From the NCBI GenBank assembly GCA_905331475.1, contig CAJNYU010000067.1, positions 40,527-104,526 of the forward strand: a DNA stretch of 64,000 bases, read 5' to 3'. Origin of the DNA: Rotaria socialis (taxonomy: Eukaryota; Rotifera; Eurotatoria; Philodinida; Philodinidae). Position numbers and translations under genes: made by a program. The notes under the pieces were generated by a model. It was not told the origin of the DNA and ran no database searches. It worked only from the letters and a program-made list of their open reading frames with translations. Positions 23,706-37,754 of this stretch are shown piece after piece. Each line of letters starts with the position of its first letter. Positions within the stretch are counted from its first letter, which is position 1.

Positions 23706-25340
23706 AATGATACATCTAGTAAAAACAATAATCTCTGACAGTGATCTGTTTTATTTACATAACTATTGTTTGTTTTCTTGCGGTGTGTTTCAATTGTAAT
23801 ATGTTTTTTTGTAGTTCTATGTGTGGCATGTACTTGTTTTTCGTGATATGTATTTCATCAGAAAGACAAGAAAAATACAACATCTTAAGCCTGAACATTA
23901 AAAAAGAGATTTTGATAAAATTCAATATTCGAAATATTCATCGCTGCTTTGATGATATTAAAACCAAGGCTAGAAAAAGACACTTTTAAGTTTATGTGAA
24001 CCATGAAAAAATGCATTCTGGCGAATCGAAATATTAAAATCAATAATTGCTCGCGTATTGTAGGTTTCTCAGCGATGAAAAAAGTCTTTTCAAAATAGTC
24101 CCGCTGCTGCAATTGGTCTTGTAAGAATTCGTATTTAACGGCATTTTTGAGATTGTCTGATCAACTTTTTGATATATCTTTAGATATTTTGTGAGTATTA
24201 AGAAAAAGAGAATTTTTTTATAGACATTATTCAAATATAGCTGTTATAATATTCTAGAAACTGTAGACGAAAAGAAAGCGCCATTTTGAGATCTTCAATT
24301 AGCTTTTATAAATGTAAATACTTTGCAAGCGCAGTATTCGAATTGCAGAAAACTCTTGGATAGGATATTTTTATAGATCACTTGATCGAAATATAAGTCA
24401 AATTTAATAAAACAATCATGTCATGGCTATCCAGACTTGGCTGTAATGAATGAAGTGACTAATAGAATAGCAAATAGTAAACGTAAAGTGGAAATATTTT
24501 AATATAAAAAACGATGTCTTCAATCTATTCGATTTTCATTTTTTTACATTTTGTATGAGTTCGAGGGACACGTCCTCATAAACTTTCTTTACTACAAGCT
24601 AGAAATCCTTGTACGTCTAGCTCGAGTGGTTGCATCGTACGGCATCAGAACATTTATTTAAATAGTAGTAGATGGCTGAATGAAATTTTGATTACGCATA
24701 TCCTTTTTGTTTCGTTGTACAAAGTATATTCGAAATAGAATAAAAACGATTGTTAAAGAGACGAAAACATGATTATTTCTATTCGGTGATTACTTGTACT
24801 TCTTTGTAAATCATCAGTCTACAACAATCTATGTATTTTCATACGCATACTCTTGTTCTCTTGCTTCGAATTTCGATCTTTTTCTCTTTTTTTTTTAATG
24901 TACGGAACAAGCAAATATGTCAATAGATGAATAAACAAACGACCAAACTTATTGAAACTATCAAACTTGAATTTCAGCTATTTCAATAATAAAAAACATC
25001 CAGTCATAATCAATCTATCGTAGCATCCATTCAAGCTAATAATATTACCAAAAACAAAGCAGAAAGAAATCTATATATTTTTTTTTCTTACTCTTTATAC
25101 GCTATTTTTTGTTTCACATGTATATACATTGTTTGTTATTCTATCGATTGTTCGTTTGTTTTTTAACAAGTACCATCAAGATGCATGTTGAGAAAATAGA
25201 GAGAAGACAAAACCGTCAAAGAAATTTTTCTTTCTTTTTATCCACATCGTATAGCATTAGAAGCAAAAAAATGAAGTATTAATTTTTACAGAAGTCACAA
25301 CAACTTTATTGTAAAATAGACGATCATTATTTAACCGAAT
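23706..25340. other. Non-coding stretch
   Basis: 3' flank of the kinesin and 5' flank of the next gene. It is AT-rich and short opposing open frames at 23741-24234 are not coding-like. No RNA gene is supported; a tRNA-like A-box near 24620 has no matching B-box. Confidence 0.45.
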
Positions 25341-26513
25341 ATGCTGAAATATCCAAATCACCATTATGATCTAATATCAACTGTACCATTGAGTCCATTT
25401 GTTGAAGGCCAATGGAATCGTATAGTAACTTATTCACCGATGTATGCTGATTGGCCTGATTATGTGGTGACGAATCCGAAACGAGCCCATAAAGATATAC
25501 TAAGAAAGCGAAGTTTAATTAGTCCGGTGCACCTGAAAACTGTTCAATTAGAAGATAAACTATTACTTAACGAACTTCATAGCATACAAAGAATAGCTAA
25601 TCTTCCAACGTTAGTATCCTATACAGAAAGATCTTCATCTAAAGAATCAAAATATATCGACGGAGACAATCTTCAACGAACAACATCACCAACAGATGAA
25701 TATCAAAGATCAGCAGATTTTTTTCATATGACAAGAGAACCACCCATGATGCATTCTAATTATGCTGAACAATCACAATCACTATCACATCAAACATATT
25801 CAACAAAACATTCTTCATTGGAGCCTAAGGTATAGAAGTTGACCGTATTGATTTAAATCTATTTCATAAATATTTCTACGTATTTTATACTTAACAAATG
25901 AAAATTTTCTTTTCAGACGAATAGTGGTAAATCAATGAAGCATTTAATTGATTTTGATTTTGGTCCGAAACCTCAAGCTTCTCTAAGTGTTCAACTTCGG
26001 CAATCAACCAAAACTCGTCAACAAGCTCTTGCAACTTCGAGTGATTATCAGAGTCCAAGTTTACAATCAATGTCTTCATTAAAACGAGCTGCTCCTATCA
26101 CTGGCAATACCCCGCGCCGTGCTTATCAAATACAGCCATTATCGTATCCTACAACACCAGCATCTACTGAAACACATGTCATAAATGGTCTTCAGGAAAA
26201 ATCAAAAACAAATTCGTCGTGTTCAGGAAAAATATCATCATTGAGAAGTACAAATTCAAGTCGTGCAACAGTACATATGTTAAAAACCAAAAATGATCGT
26301 GCGCGAGAAAAACAGCATACTGATTTAAAAACAGCTTTAGTCAAGCCGCACACGCAACATCCATTACGTGACAGTGCATTAGAAGAATCGATTCCAAGTT
26401 CACTTGATAAAATGCGTAGATTAGGTGGATCGATAACTGCATTCGAAAAAAATTTGGATTATAATTATAATCGACAATTAAATCAATTTAGAATTGATTT
26501 AAAACAATGTTAG
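25341..26513 (+). CDS. Unrecognised basic, Ser/Gln-rich protein, two exons
   Basis: Exons 25341-25829 and 25917-26513 join in phase 0 (GAG CCT AAG | ACG AAT) with good GT-AG sites around an 87-bp intron, giving about 361 residues. The most ordered part is N-terminal: WNRIVTYSPMYADWPDYVV, followed by a short basic stretch and a leucine-rich helix near residues 75-90. The rest is low-complexity, rich in Ser, Gln, Thr, Lys and Arg, with no cysteine cluster, signal peptide or membrane segment. The clean splice, in-frame exons and typical composition argue for a real gene. I do not recognise a family. It follows the kinesin on the same strand but 1.6 kb away, so it is not part of that operon. Confidence 0.7.
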
Positions 26514-26993
26514 AATATTTATGTTCTATTATAAAAAGTCTTTCAACAATGAAAAAGAATGAAATTAATTTTGCTTATTCATTTGACTGTAATCAGTTTA
26601 AAGAATAATGTACCATAAATGTTTCCTTTGTACATTAAATGTTAAGCGTTTGACGAGTAAAAAACGAAAAAAGTTCTTCACACCATCCTTTCTGATACTT
26701 CTAGATGCATTAATTGCCCAATATTCTATTCTATGATGATTAATGTTGTTTAAATGATTCACTGCTAGAGTAATTTATTTGTCTAACGCTTTATAAACTA
26801 TTTTCGAACAAATGAAATGTTTACATCGATGCTGTTACTAACTAATTCATAGCGATATTTTTGATTTTGAATATAAGAGCTTTTGTTTTATCGTGTTGTC
26901 TGAAAATTATTTTTCAAAAGAAATTTTCTTGATTAAAGCTCAGCATCATCAAATGTAGGTCCATTATATTTACTCGATTTTTCCAATACATTA
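26514..26993. other. Convergent intergenic region
   Basis: Shared 3' flank of two convergent genes. It is AT-rich with no feature beyond possible polyadenylation words. Confidence 0.5.
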
Positions 26994-28923
26994 TCAGTCA
27001 CGCTGTAATTCTTTGATAACAATGGATGAGAGTGTCGTGTTTGGTGTATCCAATGAATTTTTCGATTGAATTCTATCATTATTAAGACTTCTATTTGTAT
27101 TAGTATTCACCGCATCTAGAACATTAATTGAATATTCATGTGATGATTGGCGACGTTTGCGATTGTAATAAATAACACAAAACGTCACAGAGAAAATTGT
27201 CATAAATACTATTGCGAATAGTAAGCATGATAGGATATAGAGAAGAGCATATTGATATTTGTATGATATTTTAGTTGATGTAGAAGAAGAGCCTAATGAA
27301 TTTTCAATTGTAATAAGCAATATGTTTGAATTCAAGTTAGTTGTTGCTATGGTTTTTGTTGTCTTAGTAAATGGTATCGATTCTGTTGTGATTATAGTTG
27401 TGAAAATTGCTTGTTTAAATGGATTCTCGCTAGTTGCCATCTGTTCCCAGTTTGTTATGACAAACGAACGAGCATTTGTTCCATCGATGTCGAACGTGTT
27501 CCTGCCATAATTTCATGAGATGTATTCGCTTCAGATATTGGATAAGTTGAATTAGTAACAAGTATTGAAAATGAGGATGTAAATGAGTGACATTTTTCTG
27601 TTATATTATCAATAGATTTGATAACTATGCTCGGTGTTGTTGTTAATACTGGTATTGCTATTGTGGTTAAAAATAAAGTGGTAGTTGTACTGGTTTCTGA
27701 TTTCGGTGTTGGTTTAGCAGTTGGCGTCGTACTGATAGTTGATGTTGTGAATGATGTAGATGGCACGAATATTGTTTTATTGGTTGAATGGGAAATTTTC
27801 GTTGATGCCAATGTTGTTCGTCTGGTTCTAGATGATTTTATCGTAGATTTCGTTGTCTTTGATGTAGATTTTGTAGTTGTTGATCTGGTCGATGTTATTG
27901 TTGTTTTTTGTCTTGCCGATGTTGTTGTTGTTGTCAAGGGTGTAGTTGTTGCTATTATTAAGTACAAGGGAGTCGTTTCAGTGGACGTGGATTTTTGCGT
28001 GGTTGTTGTCGTTGAAATTGATGATGTTGAAGATGTTGTTGTAGCTGTGTGAGTTGTTTTAATTCTTATCTAACAAGTCACAATATTAGTAAACAATATT
28101 TTTACTTTTGCTGGCGTTTCAACTCAGACTAATGTCGAGATAGAGTAAATCTTTTCAAATTGAAAAGATATACGTACGTATGGAAGGATTTCTTTCTTAT
28201 AAATTAATAGACGCTGGAGAGAGAAGCGGACAATGCTATTCACTGTTTGTTTAGGCTGAACATCTTGGCAGTCACTTTTTCTGGATGGTCTAGGATTTAC
28301 TGAAAGTCCACGTATTACATAATTTACTAGTTCAGTATTCATAGTACAATTTACGGTTATCGTAAGACGACGAAATCCTATCGAAAATAGAGTATTTTCA
28401 ACTTCAAGCATTGTTTTCTTTGGTTGAGTACTAAAATAATAAATCCTCAAATCCAATTCAGGAAAGTCTATATTCAATTTTGAATTAGTATATTCATTAT
28501 TAATCGTCGTTGTAACATATTCACTAATAAATACATTGCTTTTAATATCAGATCCACTAATGGGTTTTGGAAATCAATTTTTGTAAAGAAGACGGTGCTT
28601 CGTGAAAAACTCTTCGAATACGTAATTATCTTGAAACTTTAGAATTCGACATGTAGCGTTCTTCTGACAATCATTTTTCGGTGTCACATCTGTTACGCAT
28701 TTCATTGAGCTTTCTCCATCAATAGTTTGAAATGGTTCCGTTTCAAATTTACAATAATTGTTTACGTATGTGAACCCAAACTCGTTGAAATTAAGGCACG
28801 CATCCGGTGACTCATAAATACAAGCTCAGATCTGTAATTGGTGAGATGAAAAAACACAAGAATGAGTAAAATGAATAATAAGATCATCGCAGAAAGACTA
28901 GAACGAAAATATCTAATATTCAT
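26994..28923 (-). pseudogene. Mucin-like single-pass membrane protein, probably decaying
   Basis: Reading the minus strand, segments occur in the order of one membrane mucin. An N-terminal hydrophobic segment starts MNIRYFRSS (28923). A cysteine-containing ectodomain follows (about 28830-28600 and 28550-28195). A Thr/Ser-rich stalk comes next (about 28070-27600), with long runs of Thr. Then comes a transmembrane helix (about 27250-27165, LLYILSCLLFAIVFMTIF) followed by YYNRKRR, and a cytoplasmic tail to the stop at 26994. The intron at about 28180-28070 has good sites (GTACGT...GTTAG). However, the frame changes between signal and ectodomain (about 28840), a TGA interrupts the ectodomain at about 28578, and another shift lies near 27510-27540 between stalk and the segment ending in the transmembrane exon. 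Non-canonical introns could explain some of these, for example a phase-compatible donor in the ectodomain, but all three together suggest an inactivated gene. Confidence 0.5.
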
Positions 28924-30617
28924 TTTCAACAATGAAATATGAATCGTAACTAAGATATCAAATCATTCTTCGTTGTTCAATTCTGATAGACTGCAAATGT
29001 AAAATATTATATGGGAAATTTGTCCGGTTGAAATTTTACTAATCCAGAAAATTAATATGATACTCTCTGATGATAACTTGTCTGTCGAGTACATTCAAAT
29101 ACCCGGCTACTATTTATTACTGCAGACTCTTCATTCTTTTTTGCTTCTTCCTATCAGATGCTCAATAATTTCATTTCTGAAATTCAGATATATTTTCGAT
29201 GAAAACGATGAATGTAAGTTTAATAGTGAAATTTTTGTAGCTCCCCTTCCCATAACAGACAGGCAAAATGGTTTATCTCCTAATTATAGATTCAAGCAAA
29301 TAAAGTAGATCTTTTACTTTAGCTATTTTGCATCTACTTACCAAATCTAAGAGATATAGATATATATGATAGGGAATTCAATGGATATTTTTAAACTTTA
29401 GCCTTGTTTTTGAATTGATGACTGTTATGATAATTGCATAATAGTTTGGGTCGACGTTTTGTTTAAAATACGTCTATTGGTATTAATACTGCATACGAGA
29501 ATAACCACTGCATTAAAATAAAAACTATGATTATTTTTGACAGATTTTCATTAAGAAAAGAAGAGTATCGTAGAAAGTCGAGTGGCATCTTTTTTGTTGA
29601 ACCAGTTTGCATCCATGTGAGTTAAATGAACTTCAAGACTAACGAACTACTAAGGCATATCAATAAAGGACAATTTGAGTAGTAACTCATTCCAACGAGA
29701 TATTCTTTACATTAAAATCCTTGTGAATTAATTTATTGTGCTCAAATCGAGAAAGAAAGTATTCCCATCAATATAAAACTGAGTTCATGCAATGCTTATT
29801 CTCACGCTTCACATATAACAAGATCTTTCTAAATAGGAATATATTTATTCATGAGAAGAATTCATGTTGAAATTCAAAAGTGTGCTTATGACAAAAACAT
29901 TACATCCGTGATTGTTAAAAAACATAGCTTCGAGGCATACATGACGGTGTTTGCTCTATAAACAAATCTTTCTAGACTTGAGGGCACATTTCTTTCCTTT
30001 CACAAATCCGAAGATGTTTTAACAATCGACGTAGAAAAGAACAGCGTTTAGTATGTAATTCAAATTTCGACTTGAAAAACTGGCACAGATAATTTTTGAC
30101 TTAAACAATCACTTTTTTTTGTTCAGCTATCGAGCACGTTCGAAAATTATCGGAAATGGCCATTTATCCTTTTGTAAGAAAAAATATATTTCTTTTCTTT
30201 TCCGACTTCCCTTAATTGTTTTCTTTTCCCATGATTGATGACTAGAAGTAGCCAGGTTCTCAGAACTAAATTACAAAATAATAACATGACTCAAAGCTAT
30301 ATTTTATGAGTAACATCAATCTTCTTCGCCTTATATTTCATCTATTCTAAATCTAATAATAATAAAACTGTTCGCGAAAAACGTTCCGTACTTTACGCAT
30401 CACAGCGCACGTATTTCATTGTTCACGGCAGATTGTACGAAGATGTTTTTTTCTTAGTATTATAATAACCAAAGAATACAGTAAAACTCACGGCTTTCTT
30501 TTTTTTTTAATATGTTTTGAATATATGACAACGAAGAAAAAAACAAACGAGTTACAACAACAGAAATAATAACACGCTTTTTTTTGTTCATTTGGATTTT
30601 TAATCCATTCAATTGAT
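28924..30617. other. Non-coding stretch
   Basis: No supported gene. The plus-strand open frame at 29057-29308 has no recognisable motif. The last 150 bp are T/A-rich and form the 3' flank of the SNRPD2 gene. Confidence 0.45.
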
Positions 30618-31031
30618 CTATTTGGTCGAATCAGCCGCTTTTGCCTTGGGATTTTTAAGAATCAATATAACACTATCACCACGTAAAAACATTTTTGATA
30701 TGTAACGTTCTTTGTTAACGGGCTTTGATCCACTTGTTTTACCCTCTTCGCCAGTAGCTGCTACTGCAGCAGCTTTAGCTTTACTCGATTTGGGTGTTTC
30801 TTGCCATAATTCAGTAGCATTCTCTAAAACCATATTACAATGTCGATCAAATGCTTTAACACGTGCCAATAATTTTCTATTATTTCGACAGGCAATTAAT
30901 ACTTGAGTATTATTTTTTACGGCATCGGTTAATAGTGACAATGGGCCAGTACGAAATTCTTCTTCTTCCCGTTGTTTGAGTTCTTCGGGAGTCATTTCTT
31001 GTTTGGGTTTTGATATAAGACTGCTTGACAT
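30618..31031 (-). CDS. SNRPD2: Small nuclear ribonucleoprotein Sm D2
   Basis: A single exon encodes 137 residues. It begins with the family-specific leader ([15 protein letters not shown]) and [19 protein letters not shown]. The Sm1 motif follows ([20 protein letters not shown]), then VLENATELW. Sm2 is [18 protein letters not shown]. The loop between the motifs (about residues 80-105) is longer than in vertebrates and Ala/Lys/Gly-rich, which explains a length above the usual 118 or so. Sm D2 is a core ring subunit of spliceosomal snRNPs, consistent with a genome full of small introns and, in such animals, with SL RNPs. The start is shared with AP-2 alpha across 215 bp in divergent orientation. 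The intronless structure is unusual for this block. Confidence 0.96.
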   Translation of the reverse strand: MSSSLISKPKQEMTPEELKQREEEEFRTGPLSLLTDAVKNNTQVLIACRNNRKLLARVKAFDRHCNMVLENATELWQETPKSSKAKAAAVAATGEEGKTSGSKPVNKERYISKMFLRGDSVILILKNPKAKAADSTK

Positions 31032-31246
31032 GATTTCTTAATTTTTTCTTACGTTTTACGAAACTTAAGCAATAACAAATGGAATGATTTTTTTCAACAA
31101 AGTAATGAAGAATGAAGATTGGTAAAGGACTGATTAACCATTCGAAAACAATTGATGTCGCTAGTATCCGTAACCAATCAAATCAAAACAAATATTAATC
31201 GGTCGAGTTAGGGTGTCTCGTTATTGTTTATTTTACTGTCGATAAA
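31032..31246. promoter_or_regulatory. Divergent promoter between SNRPD2 and AP-2 alpha
   Basis: Only 215 bp separate two housekeeping start codons on opposite strands, so regulatory sequence must be shared or tightly packed. No TATA-type box is obvious. Confidence 0.55.
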
Positions 31247-34200
31247 ATGCGAAACATGCGTGGAGATGCTATGCGTGGTTTGGCTGTTTTCATTTCGGAC
31301 ATTCGAAATTGTAATGATTTTCTTGGAAAAAAAAAGCTAAATTTTCTTTTCTAATCAAGTAAATTTACATTTTTAATAGGCAAAAGTCGTGAAGCTGAAT
31401 TACGACGTATCAATAAAGAATTAACTAATATTCGACAACGATTTCGAGGTGGAACTTTTGTCTAACATAGAAAAATCTGTTTCTAATCAATTTCTATATT
31501 TAGCTGATAAAACTCTTGATGGATATCAAAAGAAAAAATATGTATGCAAATTACTGTTTATTTTTTTACTTGGTCATGATATCGACTTTGGATACATGGA
31601 AGCTGTTAATTTGTTAAGTTCAAATAAATATACAGAAAAACAAATAGTTCGTATCAAAAAAGAAATTTAATACTATTTGTATTTTGTTCTTTTTTCCAGG
31701 GTTATTTGTTTATTTCTGTTATTATGAATTCAAGTTCGGAAATGAAACAATTAATTATTCAAAATATTCGTAATGATATACAAAGTCGAAATCCAATATT
31801 TATCAATTTAGCGCTTCAATGTGTAGCTAATATTGGTGATAAAGAAATGGCTACTGCATTTACTCAAGAAATACCTCGTTTGCTCATCTCAGGGTTAGTT
31901 AATGTCAAGGACTTGTCGTTCAATAATTTTTGATGGACGACTTTTCGTTTTTCTTTTTAAGAGATACGATTGATCCTGTTAAACAATCGGCTGCTCTTTG
32001 CTTGTTAAGACTTCATCGAACAAGTCCAGAATCGTTGCAATTAAATACAGAATGGACTGCAAGAATCATTCATCTTCTTAATGACCAACATTTAGTAACA
32101 AAATTTTCTGCATTATAAATGAATTTTAAACAAATTCTTTTCAGGGCGTAGCAACAGCTGCTGTCAGTTTAATCGATGCACTTGTGAAACGTAATCCAGA
32201 TGAATACAAAGGTTGTGTTAATTTAGCTGTTTCACGTTTAAGCAGAGTATGATCAGTAAAAATCGAAATTGATTTTTTAAATCATAGAGAAATATTATTT
32301 AGATCGTTACTTCATCTTATACGGACTTTCAAGATTATACCTATTATTTTGTTCCAGCACCGTGGCTTTGTGTTAAGCTATTACGGTTACTACAAAATTA
32401 TCCACCACCGGGTAATTTTCTATTTAATTCAAAGGAAAATATTTATTGTTGATATTAGATGATGCATCTGTTCGAAGTCGTTTGAATGAATGTCTTGATA
32501 CAATTCTTAATAAAGCTCAAGAACCATTGAAATCGAAAAAAGTTCAACATTCAAATGCACGCAATGCTGTTCTGTTTGAAGCTATTAATCTTATTATTCA
32601 TATGGATTGTGAATCAACATTACTTGTACGTGCATGTAATCAACTTGGTCAGTTTTTACTCAATCGAGAAACAAATCTTCGATATCTTGCATTGGAAAGT
32701 ATGTGTCTATTGGCAACATCGGAATTTTCACATGATGCCGTTAAAAAACATCAAGAAACAGTCATTAATGCGTTAAAGGTAAGAATAATTTTATTTTTAC
32801 TATTCTCTCATCGATTATAAAACTAGCAAATATCACACTAAAAATAAAAGTTCCTTTTCATCCCATAAAACTATCAATATGTTAGCTAACAGTCATAAAA
32901 CTGAATGGATAATAAATATTTACATAATGTATATGCAATCAGATAGACTTTTTTCTTCTTGTTGTTGGGTTAGGATCGAAACTATATTTGAGGAAACAAT
33001 AAAAATATGATAGTTCGCTTGCAAAGAGACGAGCCTCGAAAGAATGTTATTGTATTCAGTGTAGATCTTTAATTTCATCTCATATAAAAATAAATTCTAA
33101 CATAAACAACTGATCAAAAAGAAAAGCATACCTTTGAATGAATGAATGAAGTTTCTTTTATTCATGACTGCCATAGAGAAAGAATTGAAAAGCCACACAA
33201 TTTGTAGGTTTTGATCAATCTCTAATCAACATTAGTAAAAAGTGCTTGTGCAATTCCTATAAGATTAAAAAAATGTAACAGAGGATGTAATTACGATTTC
33301 TAATTACCGGGGAGATCGTTGCATTCTATCTATTTTGTTGTTATAGAAAATAGTTTTGCTATGGCGTTTTATTTTATTCTCCAGAGGTGTAATAATTAAT
33401 TAATGACTACGTGTACTATAACGACGCATTCCTAAGATAGAATCTGCTACAGCAGACAAAGCTGATATCAAGGTTTATTTGAGAATAATAGAAGCATTGC
33501 TAAGACTTCTGTCATGTTTCTATGGCACTGCATGTGCTGCTGGAAGAAGACGACGAACTTCTAACTGCTGATTTTTATATTTCTTACAATATTAATTTAG
33601 AGTGAACGCGATGTTAGCGTTCGTCAGCGTGCTGTTGATCTTCTATATGCAATGTGTGATCGATCCAATGCAGAAGATATTGTACAAGAAATGTTAACAT
33701 ATCTTGAAACAGCTGATTATACAATTCGAGAAGAAATGGTAAAATTCTTTTGGCTTTTTTTCATTTAAAAGAACCTTTTCTTCTCTTTAGGTTTTGAAAA
33801 TTGCTATTTTAAGTGAAAAATATGCCATTGATTATAAATGGTATCTAGACATAATGCTTAAATTAATTCGACTTGCTGGTGATTTTGTTTCTGAAGAAGT
33901 AAAAGTTTCTTCTTTTTTTTTTGTTTTCGTATTATAAAATAAATTTCTATTAGGTTTGGTATCGTGTTATACAAGTTGTTGTTAATCGAACTGATGTGCA
34001 AAGTTATGCAGCTAAAATCGCATTCGAAGCATTACAAGCACCGGCTTGTCATGAAAATATGATTAAAGTAGCTGGATATATTCTTGGCGAATATGGAAAT
34101 TTAATTGCACTTGATCCACGATCAACGTAAGCTAATTTGAAGTCGAGATTTTTATTTTTCTATTTTTATTGAATAGACCTATGATTCAATTCGATTTAAT

Positions 34201-36495
34201 TCATTCGAAATATCATCTATGTTCAACAACAACGCGCTCATTGCTTTTATCGACTTATATGAAATTTATTAATTTATTTCCTGAAATAAAACAATATGTT
34301 CAAGATGTAAGTGACAAGTGTAATAGTTTTTCATTTGTAATAAAATGACAGAAATTTTCAAAAAAAAGAAGGTCTATGAACAGCCAATCTTGTTGAATAT
34401 TGTTGACCGAGTGGGTGTAGAGTAAGTCAATAGCGATACAACGAGAAGTAGGACAGATAATTAATGATGCAGCAGCTGTTGGTACTCAAATAATGTTTCA
34501 TATTAACATAAATCAGAATTTTTTGTTTTCTATACTCATTTACATATCGATTTAAAATTTGTTTCGAATGACATCGAGACATTCCTGAATGACTGAATCA
34601 GTATAAATAAATTAAAAGGAAAAAATTAGTCTGATAAAATGCTACCTCTTCGTTGAACATTGCATCTAGTTTTCGATTCATTTAGATTCTTCGTCATGAT
34701 TCTAACTATCGAAGTTCTGATGTTGAAATTCAACAACGAGCAACGGAATATCTTCGATTAAGTGAAATATGTAGTGCAACAGTATTAGCTACTGTATTGG
34801 AAATAATGCCACCTTATCCGGAAAAACAATCACCATTATTGGTTCGTCTTAAACAAAAGAAACCACTGATGGAAGCTGAAACAAGTAGTGAACCATCTGC
34901 AGCAACGATGGCAAATCCAGACGATGCTCCTAAACTTGCTGAAGCAACTGTAAATAATGTCAAAAGCTATTTATTTTTTCGCCATATTATTTATTTTCTT
35001 GGCTTTAGGTTCATCTTAATCAACCTGAACAGCAACAAAGTGGACTTCTTCTTTCATTTGATACGCTTGAATCTAATAATTCTTTTAATGATACAACATC
35101 TTATTCACTCCCATCAAAATCATCGCCAGCACCAACATCATCAACATTGCAATCAGCAAAGAAATTGCTGTTCAAAAATAGTGATATTATTTTTGAAAAT
35201 GACCTTTTACAGATTGGCATCAAAGTTGAAGCAGCGAAACATATTTTACGTGTAGAATTTTACTATGGAAATAAAACGAATTCGAATTTAACAAATATTG
35301 GAAATACTATTAAAGTAACAGGAGATTTAGAATCCGGTAATGAAACTTTTTCGTTTTCAAAAATATAATAAAATCTTTTTTTTGTATTTGTCAAATAGAT
35401 ATTCGATTTAACATACAACCCATTAAAACAGGTATCGACCCAAAAGCGCAAATTAAACAATCAGGAACCATTGAATGTTTAAAAGAATTTGAAGAATTAC
35501 CGATAATAAATCTTACATTTTAGTAAGTTTGTTTGAATTTTTCTATGGATGACATTAAATTTTCTTTTAGTTACGGTAATGTACTGCAAAAAGTTGACTT
35601 TCCATTTCCATTATATGTTAACAAATTTATCGAGCAAGCAGAGATGGATTCAAATAGTTTCTTCTTACGTTGGCGTAACCTTGATAAGTACGTACGCTTT
35701 TTACGTGAAAAATAAATATCCGGTCCTCCTATTTCCGAATGCTCTGATAATTTATAGTTTTTCGCGAAAGCAAATAGAAAAAAAATCACAATGAAGCTTT
35801 GTTTTTCATCATAATATAATGAATTTGACAAAAATATTCGAATCAGATTATTATTTTATTTGTCCATTGAATAATCGAGTGAAACAACCTCGTACCGAAA
35901 GTATTAAATCATTCTTCGAAAAAGAATAATAGGATTCTCTATCGATGATTTTTTCTATACCCGGATGAACAGCTAACAGGCTAAATTGTTGTTCTTCAAA
36001 ACGGTCTCTCTGTTTCTTCAATACTTAATCTTATGGTTTGACTCTTCCGGTAAAAGATCTAAATTAAAAGAATATTTTCTTCTGTTTAGACCTGGTCAAG
36101 AATGCCAAAAAATTTTTCCTGCAAAATATCCAATGCTGCATGATGATTGTCGTCAAAAAGTATGCTCATAATTTATCTATTCGATATCTAGGAGATCGTT
36201 TTTTCTTTTCAATCTAGTTGGAAGGTTTTGGTTGGAGCAATTTAACTGGCGTTGATGTTAATGCAGATAATTTCTGTGGCGCTGGTATATTGCATACGGC
36301 TTCGCAACAAATAGGTTGTCTCTATCGACTTGAACCAAATAAACAAGCTAAAGTAAGTCGATATTTTTCTTGCCAATCATCTGTCTATAACATCTTTTTG
36401 TTTAAAAAAAAAACTAGATGTATCGTCTGACGGTTCGAGCAAGCAAAGACGCTGTCGCTAATCGTCTTGTTGAATTACTGGAAGATGAATTTTAG
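31247..36495 (+). CDS. AP2A: AP-2 complex subunit alpha (alpha-adaptin)
   Basis: About 19 exons. The trunk matches alpha-adaptin from its first residues ([13 protein letters not shown], then [117 protein letters not shown]). The hinge (about 34.9-35.15 kb) is short and Ser/Pro/Thr-rich. The appendage follows ([23 protein letters not shown], the platform with [21 protein letters not shown]) and ends at LLEDEF. Alpha-adaptin binds PtdIns(4,5)P2 and recruits clathrin and accessory proteins to plasma-membrane coated pits. Most introns are 50-70 bp; longer ones lie at about 32780-33600, 34308-34685 and 35687-36090. No frame break was found. The 5' end is divergent from SNRPD2. Confidence 0.96.
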
Positions 36496-37754
36496 TCAAC
36501 TTGTTTCGTTTTAATCTTCTTTATGTATCTATTAAAAAACAGTGGTTTATTTACTTGCATTTATAGCCCAAAATAACGCGCACATTCCTTTCACTTTCAC
36601 ATATAGGTTTTAAAAGAAAACTCTTATGTTGATCTGATGAGCAAATCAATACTAATCAAAAGAAAAACATATATATGATTAATATTAAATTATTTTCAAT
36701 TTTTTCGTGCAATAGATATCTTCCTTTTAATCAACTATAATTTTCACCGGTCATTGTGTCTTAATAATTGTTTTTTTTCTTTGTAGCACAATGTTAGAAA
36801 AAAATAATTCTATGTGTGTTGTCGTTGTTTGTATTGCGAATGTTAAACTTTAAAAAAAATATCCTTTTACCCATTTGTATGTTTTCAACTAGAGTCTCAA
36901 TTTCACCTACTGTGATTTTTCATGATTTTGCCACATGGTCGATGACCGTTTTCTTTTTGTCTTTGCTTTCTTCATATTCATATATATATTCTATTGCTAT
37001 TCATATTATTATTATGCAACAAAAAAACAGGAAGAAAAAAACACGATTGCTTGTCTTTTTGTTACTAATTGTGTATTTGCAGTTAGAGATTTTACACTCC
37101 GAATATCTTTTTAGCTTTTTGTAGTCTAATAAAGTTTGATCTAAGCGTAGAAGAAGATTGACAATGTTTATATAGCATATAGATCAGAGTGATTTTGCTC
37201 CGGGAAATAGAAAATCTATTCGAAAATATGAACATAGAAAAATATTCAATGGCAGAGCTGTAATCGATCAATTCTGTAAGATGAAGGTTGCATCTGTCGA
37301 TTTTCTCATAAATATGAACATGTGATCTTTCTTTCTTTATTGTGTTACTCGACAGTTGGTTGCCACACTCGAAATCTTACATTTTCTAATTAGATTTTGC
37401 AAGAAATTCTTGTGTTTTCATTTCGATCCCAGTAATACAATTGTCTAATATGAAATATGCTTCGAATGAAGAAATAAAACTGCTTAAAATTTGTGTGTGA
37501 ATGAATCATTCTAGAGAAAAATGGTATATCAATAGAATTTCTTTCAACCGATTTAACCCTAATATTGCTAGATGTATCGTAATCTTTTAATAAAGATAAA
37601 ATGTCAAATTAAACTTATGCAATGGTAAGCTGGCACAATGGTTATCGAAGTCTTATCATCACCTAAATAGTTTATGATCATTTTTTGTTTATCTAAAGCA
37701 AATGTCTTATAGTATTATGTAACAATTATTTACGAGATATCAGTGTTCCAGTGA
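36496..37754. other. Non-coding stretch, right edge of the conserved block
   Basis: 3' flank of AP-2 alpha followed by AT-rich DNA. A hydrophobic plus-strand open frame (36816-37124) has no start or splice context and is not called. Confidence 0.45.

Noticed and set aside
24600-24700. tRNA-like A-box (TAGCTCGAGTGGTT)
   Set aside because: There is no B-box (GGTTCGANNCC) at a suitable distance and no acceptor stem can be drawn.
27618-28052. Val/Asp-rich open frame of 144 codons on the plus strand
   Set aside because: It is the mirror of the Thr/Ser-rich mucin stalk on the minus strand (ACN read as NGT).
36816-37124. Hydrophobic plus-strand open frame
   Set aside because: T-rich DNA downstream of AP-2 alpha gives Phe/Leu/Ser codons by chance. 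There is no start context and no family resemblance.
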